NCBI GenBank assembly: GCA_050181465.1
Contig: JBFXDD010000032.1
Location: 1 to 49,434, forward strand
DNA from: JACRLW01 sp050181465
GTDB lineage: Bacteria > Planctomycetota > UBA1135 > UBA2386
Reading direction: 5' to 3'
Length of the DNA stretch: 49,434 nucleotides
How positions within the stretch are numbered: position 1 is the stretch's first letter; every line of letters starts with the position of its first letter. The notes below the pieces were generated by a model. That model made no database searches. It was not told the DNA's origin and saw only the letters and a program-made list of their open reading frames with translations. Positions 43,450 to 49,434 of the stretch are shown in pieces. The translations under genes were made by a program, and so were the position numbers.

Positions 43450-44210
43450 AGAACCGAGCGTTGGCGTGCATCGGCCTGGGCCTCTGCAGCGTCTTCTCGC
43501 TCGTGCAGGGTCGCGAACTGGGGGCCGACGACGAGACCAAGCTTGCGTCGGCCTGGCTCGCCGAACTGCTGGATCGTGACTTCGACCGCGCGCTCACCGC
43601 GTACGGTGAGTTGGCCACGGCATCCAGCCGCTCGGACGTCCGCCCCATGGCGCTCGCGCGCAGCGCCGAGATCCATCGCATCCGCGGCGCCGACGAGACC
43701 GCCGACCGCGCACTGCGCGAGATCGAATGGCGCGGTCGTCGCACGAACGTGGAGCCGCTCGACATCCCGCGGGCCGCACTCGTCGAGGCGATGTCGATGC
43801 CCAAGGGTGCACAGCGCTCCCGCGCTCTGGCCGAGGCCCGCGAAGGCCTGCGCATGCAGATCGAATCGATCCCGGCCGAAGGTCACCCAGGCCTGCGGCC
43901 GTTCACGAGCTCGGCACGCTGGCGATTTGCACCGCTCGACCCCGTGGACGCCACCGAGCGGATGCGAGCGAAGTGGCGCGTCCTGTGCGTCCGCCTCGCC
44001 AGCGAAGGCGAGTTGGAGAGCGCAGATCGGCTACGGCAGCGCTTGGGTGCTGCGGCGACGACACGCGGCCTGCGCGAGGTCCGCGAAGACGCCGCCCTGT
44101 CCGGCGCCGAACGCGATGCTCTGGGCGAGTTCATCGCGCGCTCGGAGATCTGGCGAGCGGAAGGCAACGGCGACTTGGCCGAGCGAGCCCGCAAAGTCTT
44201 GCCGTACTGA
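43446..44210 (+). CDS. Secreted helical protein coupled to the two-component genes
   Basis: 254 aa with an N-terminal signal peptide (MKNRALACIGLGLCSVFSLVQG). The mature region is helical, with TPR-like periodicity (FDRALTAYGELATASSRSDV, ALARSAEIHRIRGADETADR). I recognise no family. Overlap with the response regulator gene and similarity of style with the sensor region of the kinase suggest it may modulate the kinase from the periplasm; this is inference only. A weak hairpin (AACCGCA/TGCGGTT, 44254-44284) follows the operon. Confidence 0.65.
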   Translation: MKNRALACIGLGLCSVFSLVQGRELGADDETKLASAWLAELLDRDFDRALTAYGELATASSRSDVRPMALARSAEIHRIRGADETADRALREIEWRGRRTNVEPLDIPRAALVEAMSMPKGAQRSRALAEAREGLRMQIESIPAEGHPGLRPFTSSARWRFAPLDPVDATERMRAKWRVLCVRLASEGELESADRLRQRLGAAATTRGLREVREDAALSGAERDALGEFIARSEIWRAEGNGDLAERARKVLPY

Positions 44211-44253
44211 ACGGTCTCGCCGTCGGGACTTTCCAGTCTCCGAGGCTTCCGGC

Positions 44254-44284
44254 AACCGCACAGCTCGCAGGCCGCGCTGCGGTT
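44254..44284 (+). terminator. Weak hairpin after the two-component operon
   Basis: AACCGCA (44254-44260) pairs with TGCGGTT (44278-44284) across a GC-rich loop. The 3' arm is followed by TGCGCG, not a T run, so terminator function is uncertain. Confidence 0.3.
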
Positions 44285-44389
44285 TGCGCGCGCGCCGAAA
44301 CGGGTCAGACACCGAGTCGATGCGTCCTCGAACTCGGCGCCGATCGTGGACGGTCAGCGGAGTGAATTGCGAGTGGACTCGCGAGCGAC

Positions 44390-44806
44390 TCAGCGCTTCT
44401 CGCCGGAGTCCGCGTCGACACCCGAATCGTCGCCGTCGGTGTCGAACCACGTGCCGGTGTAGTAATCGAGCGGCTCGACTTCAGGGCCGTAGGGGTGCAA
44501 CTCGGCGACGCCGTAGACCGGGAACAGCACGAAGTCGACGGCGTGCACGACACCGAGGATGCCGTGCTTGATCGCGTGGTAGAAGAACGCCGGGATGGTC
44601 GCCAGCACCTGCGTCGGGACACCGCCTTCGAGACCGCCGCGGACACCGTCTGCCGTGGCGACGGCATCCGTGCCGCCGCCGTAGATCATGTTGAGCGGGG
44701 TGGCGACAGCGATGAACAAGTCCTTGCCCGCGCGACGCGCAGTGCCGCAGCTAGCGAGCGTGAGAGCGAGAAGGATTGCGGGAATCGTGAGCTTGCGAAG
44801 GTTCAA
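44390..44806 (-). CDS. Small lipoprotein of unknown function
   Basis: 138 aa. Lipoprotein signal with lipobox LASC (Cys20) after a clean hydrophobic core. The mature part has HAIKHGILGVVHAVDFVLFP, GVAELHPYGPEVEP and LDYYTGTWFDTDGDD, which look like conserved motifs of a small planctomycete-enriched lipoprotein set; I cannot attach a function. The acidic C-terminus is low complexity. It diverges from the NYN-like gene across 144 bp in which I see no clear promoter. Confidence 0.7.
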   Translation of the reverse strand: MNLRKLTIPAILLALTLASCGTARRAGKDLFIAVATPLNMIYGGGTDAVATADGVRGGLEGGVPTQVLATIPAFFYHAIKHGILGVVHAVDFVLFPVYGVAELHPYGPEVEPLDYYTGTWFDTDGDDSGVDADSGEKR

Positions 44807-44950
44807 CGGGATGCCTCGAAGTCAGGCGCCAGAGGGGCTGAGGGGAGTCGGGAATCAAACCGGGCGGCCGGTTCGCATCAAGGGTTCGCTGCACTTTCTC
44901 GTGCGATCCCCGCCGAAGAGGGTGCGCCGAACCCTCGATCGGACGAGAGA

Positions 44951-46351
44951 ATGGCGAGAAAGCCGAGCCCGGTCCCGCTAGGCTCTCCGCGCTCTCCAGC
45001 GAATCGAACGGCATTGGAAACCAGCGACTTCGGCGCGAACATCTTCGACGACCCCAACCGGGGCCTCGGCGACGAACCCAACGACGGCAAGAAGGCGCCG
45101 CGCAAGCGAGCGGCCCGCAAGAAGAAGAGCGGAAAATCCGCTGCGGTCGACGAGGGCGACCCGCCCGATGGGCCGACGGACTCACCGCCGACCACGCCGC
45201 TCGAGTCGATCTCCGCCGCGGTGAGGTCCGATGGCGCCGAGAAAGACCTCGAGATTCCATCGGCTTGGCAGCCGCGGAGCGGCTCGCCGGGCGAAGCGAC
45301 GGAAGATCCGGACCGCCCCCCGCAGCCCGGCGAAGGTCGCGGAGCCCGAAAGCGGCGGCGCCGTCGCTCGCCTACGGTCGAGACTGGGGAAACCCGCTGG
45401 GACCAGGAGGACGATTCGCCCGACTTCGGCGCGGAGCCGGCCGCTCGATCCCTCGATGAGGCCATCGCTGATGCCGACGAGCTGGCCAGCCGGGCCGTCG
45501 GCGAAGCGGAGACCGCTGACGAGGATGGCCTGGTCGAGGACCTCGCTGGGGATCTCACCGACGGCGACTCGGCCGAGGCCTCAGACGGCGAGTCGAACCG
45601 CGATTCCGAGCGTCAAGGACGGCGACGACGGCGACGACGGCGCGGCCGGCGCGCCGAGTTCGATCGCGACGAAGGGGATCGCGCGGAAGCTCCGGATCCG
45701 GCACGCACGGAAGCACCGCCGGTTCAGAACGAGCAGCGACGCCGGCCGGACGATCGCACTGCGGCTTCCCCAGCTCGCGAACCGCGCCACTCCGCCGGTC
45801 AGGCGGAGGGACGCGTGCACCCCCGGCACGGTCGCGAAGACGACGAAGTGCGCTCCGGAATGCCGGTTCGCCAGCCGACTCGCGGCCCGATCGACGTCCC
45901 CACCGCCGACAGCGAGGCCCAAGGAAGTCGACTCGCCATCCTGATCGATCTCGAACACGTCGAGTCCGCCGCACAGGATCGCGATCGCGAGGTCGCGTGG
46001 GGCAGGCTCGTCGCCGCGCTCGGCCGTCGGCGCCATCTGATCCGTTGCCTCGCCTACGCCGCACCCGAGCGTGCGCGCGCCATGGGCAGCCGGCTGGCCG
46101 GCAACGGGATCGAGGTGGTCGCCACGAGCGAGGACGATCGCGCGATCACCGTGGCGGTCGACGCCGTCAACCTCTCGCAGCGCGTCGACGCGGTCATGCT
46201 GGTGCCCGCGCTGAGTTCCTTCGGTCCGGTTGCCAGGGCTCTTGCGGCTCGCGGCGTCCGCATCGAGTCGGCCGACTTCGGCCCCTCGACCGAAGCGGTC
46301 ACCGCCTGGCCCCATCGGTCGATCGGCGACGAGTGCCTCTTCGTGCCCTGA
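44951..46351 (+). CDS. NYN/DUF88-like domain protein with long disordered Arg/Asp-rich N-terminus
   Basis: 466 aa from the ATG at 44951 (GAGAGA just upstream). Residues 1-320 are low complexity: Lys/Arg blocks (KKAPRKRAARKKKSGK, RKRRRRR, RRRRRRRRGRR) between acidic stretches, probably an RNA-binding tether. Residues about 325-466 look like an NYN (PIN-like nuclease) fold: LAILIDLEHVESA, ITVAVDAVNL and VDAVMLVPALSSFGPVARAL. In active NYN proteins the last motif usually reads SGDSDF; here those acids are absent, so catalytic activity is doubtful. Its stop lies 16 bp before repeat copy 4. Confidence 0.68.
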   Translation: MARKPSPVPLGSPRSPANRTALETSDFGANIFDDPNRGLGDEPNDGKKAPRKRAARKKKSGKSAAVDEGDPPDGPTDSPPTTPLESISAAVRSDGAEKDLEIPSAWQPRSGSPGEATEDPDRPPQPGEGRGARKRRRRRSPTVETGETRWDQEDDSPDFGAEPAARSLDEAIADADELASRAVGEAETADEDGLVEDLAGDLTDGDSAEASDGESNRDSERQGRRRRRRRRGRRAEFDRDEGDRAEAPDPARTEAPPVQNEQRRRPDDRTAASPAREPRHSAGQAEGRVHPRHGREDDEVRSGMPVRQPTRGPIDVPTADSEAQGSRLAILIDLEHVESAAQDRDREVAWGRLVAALGRRRHLIRCLAYAAPERARAMGSRLAGNGIEVVATSEDDRAITVAVDAVNLSQRVDAVMLVPALSSFGPVARALAARGVRIESADFGPSTEAVTAWPHRSIGDECLFVP

Positions 46352-46367
46352 CGCCGACGGCACCACT

Positions 46368-46550
46368 AGCCCGAACTATTCGTGAACGTCTGCTGCGACC
46401 GCCGCAACTCGCGCCCGGCGGCGGCGCTTCGTCCGGCGCCTCCCTGGCAGCGGAGCTACGGCTACGCTTCGGTCGTCGCCGAACGAAGCTCCTTGCCGAG
46501 CATCGACCTGCGACGATCTCGCGACGACGTTGAGGAATCGTCCGGGCCAG
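46368..46550 (-). repeat. Dispersed inverted-end repeat, copy 4 (full length)
   Basis: A 183-bp copy in the opposite orientation to copy 1. It begins AGCCCGAACTATTCGTGAACG and ends TCGTCCGGGCCAG, with the shared 18-base block at 46514-46531. Its middle aligns with copy 1 (GCTCGGCAAGGAGCTTCG on the complementary strand). An internal hairpin keeps partial pairing: TTCGG with CCGAA replaces the TCGG/CCGA pairing of copy 1. It lies in the spacer between the NYN-like and EF-hand genes. Confidence 0.8.
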
Positions 46551-46621
46551 AAGCTCGACTTGGTCCTTCCGCCGTCGTCCCGGCAAGTCCGGCTAGACTG
46601 CAGCCGAAGAGACGACGAGGC

Positions 46622-47476
46622 ATGCAGATCCAACTTGGCAACTTCCTCCTGATCACCCTCGGCTCCGCGGTCGCCTGGAGCGGGGTCCTGCCCGCGCAGG
46701 AGCCGGAAGTGGCCCCGCCGGCGCCGGAGACCCTGGTGGTCGAGTCGCAGCATCGGGAATCGCGAAGCCTGGCGTTGTTCGCCGCCTGCGACCGGAACGC
46801 CGACGACCGTCTGGACGTCTTCGAGTTCGGGAACGCGTTCGTGGACCTCGAAGATCGACGCGGCTCACTGGTGTTTCGCAGCAGCGATGCCGATGCGAGC
46901 GGCTTCCTGGAATGGAGTGAGTTCGACGAACGCATGCGTGTGACGATCGAACGCAATGGTCGGGTTCGCCTGCGGCCCCTGCGCGAAGTCGCCGAAATCC
47001 GTGACCCGACCATCCCGCCGCCTGCGATCGATCCGACCGAGCAGATCATCGAACAATTCGATATCGATCAGGATGGCGGCTTGTCCGCGGACGAGTTCCG
47101 CAGCGTGCTGCGGCGAGCGCAACTCGACATGCGGATCGCCAACCGATTCGCGGAGCTCGATGCCGACGCGGACGGTGCGCTGCGAGCACCCGAGTTCGGC
47201 CCGATCCTGCTCTACGCATCGCAGATCTGGCAGCGGATCGCGCCCCATGAGAAGGACATTCGCCGAATGCCTGCGGCGTACCGCGCAACCGACTTGAACC
47301 TCGATGGCGCGATCGACCTTCGCGAACTGGAACTTGGCCTCAGCCGCATCCAGCCGTCGCTCGCTCGCTGGGCGAACCGTGTGCTTTACGACGCCGATCG
47401 CTCGCGCGACAAGATGCTCGGCGCCGCGGAGCTGAACACCGCGGGCGAACACGCCCGCGAACGTTTGCGCAAGTGA
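46622..47476 (+). CDS. Secreted multi-EF-hand calcium-binding protein
   Basis: 284 aa from the ATG at 46622. A signal peptide (to about residue 26, ...GVLPAQ) is followed by five or six EF-hand loops: DRNADDRLDVFEF, DADASGFLEWSEF, DIDQDGGLSADEF, DADADGALRAPEF, DLNLDGAIDLREL and a weaker DADRSRDKMLGAAEL. Loop positions 1, 3, 5 and 12 are mostly intact, so several calcium ions are likely bound outside the cytoplasm. It has no neighbour of obvious related function; the repeat copy just upstream would lie in its 5' region. Confidence 0.88.
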   Translation: MQIQLGNFLLITLGSAVAWSGVLPAQEPEVAPPAPETLVVESQHRESRSLALFAACDRNADDRLDVFEFGNAFVDLEDRRGSLVFRSSDADASGFLEWSEFDERMRVTIERNGRVRLRPLREVAEIRDPTIPPPAIDPTEQIIEQFDIDQDGGLSADEFRSVLRRAQLDMRIANRFAELDADADGALRAPEFGPILLYASQIWQRIAPHEKDIRRMPAAYRATDLNLDGAIDLRELELGLSRIQPSLARWANRVLYDADRSRDKMLGAAELNTAGEHARERLRK

Positions 47477-47490
47477 GCGACTCGGCGTGA

Positions 47491-47519
47491 GCCACGCCGG
47501 CCGAAGCGGCCGGCGTGGC
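47491..47519. terminator. Bidirectional terminator between convergent genes
   Basis: GCCACGCCGGCC (47491-47502) pairs perfectly with GGCCGGCGTGGC (47508-47519) around GAAGC. Flanking GACTC and GAGTC can extend the stem. It sits between two convergent stop codons (47476 and 47528) and can serve both strands. Confidence 0.8.
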
Positions 47520-47527
47520 GAGTCGAC

Positions 47528-49434
47528 TCAGGGCTTCTTCCGGACCACGATGTCGTGGGTCTGCGAGCGAGCGAGACTGGCATCCACGAGCGTGATCTTG
47601 CCGCCTTCCTTGGCCGTCGCCATCGGCACCGTGATCTGGTTGTTCACCACATCCAGGGCCGTGACGCCCTCGAGTCCGGTGACGACCACCGACTTGGCGC
47701 CGCTACCGAGTTGGACGACGACCGGATCACCGCCGGCAAATCCTTCACCGGGACCGTCGAAGCTCGCCGACACGTAAGCCGGGATGTACTCGGGGAACCA
47801 CTTGTTGAGGTAGTTCATGCGATACAGCGCGAAGCCGACACCGCCCAGCAGGAGCAGGACGAAGATCACCTTCGGCCAGATGCTCTTCTTCGGCGCATAG
47901 GGATCGACCAAAGATCGCGACGCCCCCGCCGGCAACGACGGCAACTCCGTGAGCGACCCGCCGAGCGGAATGTTCACCTTGGTGAGGGTGTTCACAGCCC
48001 AACCGTTCGCATCGAGGATCGGCCCGAGATTGCGCTGCCTGAGCTTCAACCAAGCGATCACCATCGAAGGCCCGGAGATCGCCAGCAGCAGCCCGAGCAT
48101 GCCGAGCGGGATCCAGGCGCCCAACCCGAAGAACGCATTGAGCAAGCCGGTCAACGCCGCCGTGATGCCACCGACGGCAACACCGAGAGCGGCGACCACA
48201 CCGACATCGAACTTCGGCTTTGCGGCCGGGGCCGCGCCCGCCGCCGCAGCTTCTCCCGCTGCACTCGCGGCCGATTGGAGCCGAGCAGTCGCACCCTCGT
48301 CGGCGGCCGCTGCCCGCTTGGCGATCGACTCCTCGATGAATCGCATCACCTTCTTGTACGGCGCGAAGAAGGCCTGCCGAATGCTGATCGGGTTGTCGAT
48401 GATCTTGGTGATCGTCGCGTTCCAGTCATTGCCCTTTCGGTCGTAGAAGATGCCGTTGCGACCGACGAAGAGGTTGTCGCTGTCACCGTTGGTGAACGCA
48501 CAGGCCACGGTCATCGATCCGCCGTTCGGGCGCGTGCAGTCCACGTAGGCCAGGTAGGTCTTCGCCATGGCCGCGAGCGCGCCGTGCTTGCCGGGGTTGC
48601 TGACCGGAAACGTCAGATCGCAGGTGCGGCCGTCGAAGTGCAGCGTGCCGGCCTGGAAGATCGCGCCGCGGCGAGCATAGAAGTCCGCGAAGTTGACGTA
48701 GTTGTTCAGCAGCTTGTGAAGGTCGCGATGCAGCCTCGTCAAGCGACCGAGTTGTGCGATGCCCTCGACTTCATGGGCGACGCCGAGGTCGTCCGCGACC
48801 GCAGCGAGGAGCGCATCCTTGGACTGTCCGCGAAGGATCTCGCGCACACGCTCGATGCCGAGCTTCTCCACCTTGGCGCCGGCCTTGCGTGCCGACCACG
48901 CCGCGTGGGCGTCGAGCTTCGCGCAGAGCGCGGTCCATTCGGCCTCGGTGAGCGACTTCTTGTCCTTCGCGCATGCCGCACTGAACGCGTTCATGCGCGC
49001 AGCCCAGGCCGGGTTGACCTCGGCGGTCAACGGCAACGGCTTGCCGGGCTCCGCCAAGGCGAGGGGGAAGTGTTCGATCTCGTTCGCCGCGAGCGACAGG
49101 GTATTGGTCGCGACCTGCGCGTAGCCCGCCGGATCGAGGTTCACCGCGGCCTGCGCCCGAGGATCGAAGGCGGCGAGACGACAGCGACCGAAGTAGTCGT
49201 CGATCTTCGCGCGCACGGCGCTCATCGCGGCCGCGGCAGCAGCGGTCTGCGCGCCGAAGGGCAGCAGGATCTTGGCGTCCGTCTCGCCCTCACGCGTCCA
49301 TGCGTCGAACGCCGCGAGTTCCGCGAAGAACGCGTCGACCGATGCAGCGTCATAGCCCGGCTTGCCGGAGCGATCCGGAAGCCCGCCGATGCAATCGACG
49401 ATCTCGGCCGCCACCTGCTGCACCTTGGGGTCTG
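47528..49434 (-). CDS. Large membrane protein, partial (5' end beyond window)
   Basis: The frame is open to the window edge, so the start is not seen; about 635 residues are visible. An Ala-rich helical region is followed by a beta-type segment (GTLHFDGRTCDLTFPVSNPG, VDCTRPNGGSMTVACAF, LFVGRNGIFYDRKGNDW), three membrane helices (GVAVGGITAALTGLLNAF, LGMLGLLLAISGPSMVI, VIFVLLLLGGVGFALYRM) and a C-terminal beta-rich domain after residue 560. No family was recognised. The architecture suggests a large envelope protein with soluble parts on both sides of the membrane. Confidence 0.6.
   Translation of the reverse strand, partial: DPKVQQVAAEIVDCIGGLPDRSGKPGYDAASVDAFFAELAAFDAWTREGETDAKILLPFGAQTAAAAAAMSAVRAKIDDYFGRCRLAAFDPRAQAAVNLDPAGYAQVATNTLSLAANEIEHFPLALAEPGKPLPLTAEVNPAWAARMNAFSAACAKDKKSLTEAEWTALCAKLDAHAAWSARKAGAKVEKLGIERVREILRGQSKDALLAAVADDLGVAHEVEGIAQLGRLTRLHRDLHKLLNNYVNFADFYARRGAIFQAGTLHFDGRTCDLTFPVSNPGKHGALAAMAKTYLAYVDCTRPNGGSMTVACAFTNGDSDNLFVGRNGIFYDRKGNDWNATITKIIDNPISIRQAFFAPYKKVMRFIEESIAKRAAAADEGATARLQSAASAAGEAAAAGAAPAAKPKFDVGVVAALGVAVGGITAALTGLLNAFFGLGAWIPLGMLGLLLAISGPSMVIAWLKLRQRNLGPILDANGWAVNTLTKVNIPLGGSLTELPSLPAGASRSLVDPYAPKKSIWPKVIFVLLLLGGVGFALYRMNYLNKWFPEYIPAYVSASFDGPGEGFAGGDPVVVQLGSGAKSVVVTGLEGVTALDVVNNQITVPMATAKEGGKITLVDASLARSQTHDIVVRKKP

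Noticed and set aside
1..49434. CRISPR arrays, tRNA or rRNA genes, insertion-sequence transposases, phage genes
   Set aside because: No regularly spaced direct repeats, no tRNA-like or rRNA-like sequence recognised by eye, and no transposase or integrase motif in any frame. A tRNA scan would be needed to exclude short RNAs fully.

Overview
This GC-rich window looks like a chromosomal scaffold of a planctomycete. The evidence is a DUF1501 protein next to a DUF1549/DUF1553 protein carrying the C-x4-CH motif, a fused LpxC-FabZ, a Ser/Thr kinase paired with an FHA/GAF sigma54 activator, many short lipoproteins and secreted proteins, and an L,D-transpeptidase. The exact lineage cannot be read from the window. 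A run of exactly 100 N (21718-21817) marks an assembly gap. Genes are dense and many are coupled by ATGA or GTGA overlaps.

Layout. 1-729 has no convincing gene but carries one copy of a dispersed repeat. 730-5308 (minus) is an envelope block: L,D-transpeptidase, a new candidate 55-aa ORF, a Gfo/Idh/MocA oxidoreductase, LpxC-FabZ and Skp/OmpH. 5356-7035 holds a Cys/Met-type PLP enzyme facing a JAMM/MPN peptidase. 7192-14969 holds a lipoprotein, PhoX, DUF1501, DUF1549/DUF1553 and a thioredoxin-like secreted protein. 15155-16213 is a two-gene unit whose first gene, split by an in-frame TGA, looks like a selenoprotein. 16325-27900 holds the Ser/Thr kinase, the FHA-GAF-sigma54 activator and a giant alpha-2-macroglobulin-like protein whose C-terminus falls in the gap. 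28034-31839 has a divergent heptosyltransferase/Tex pair. 32032-34327 has a secreted protein, a NUDIX protein and a small Sm-like candidate, followed by a hairpin-rich non-coding stretch. 34771-40497 (minus) is a six-gene unit: methyltransferase, two ABC ATPase/permease pairs and a histidine kinase. 40613-44210 is a kinase/response regulator/secreted-protein operon. 44390-49434 holds a lipoprotein, an NYN-like protein, an EF-hand protein and part of a membrane protein.

The two most notable observations are: (1) a SelU/PRXL2-type AhpC-TSA protein with UGA at the first position of its CxxC motif, followed by a hairpin that fits the general bacterial SECIS pattern; (2) a roughly 182-bp repeat family with imperfect inverted ends and internal hairpins, present at four places (two full length, one internally deleted, one running into the assembly gap). 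All function calls come from reading motifs; no database search was run.
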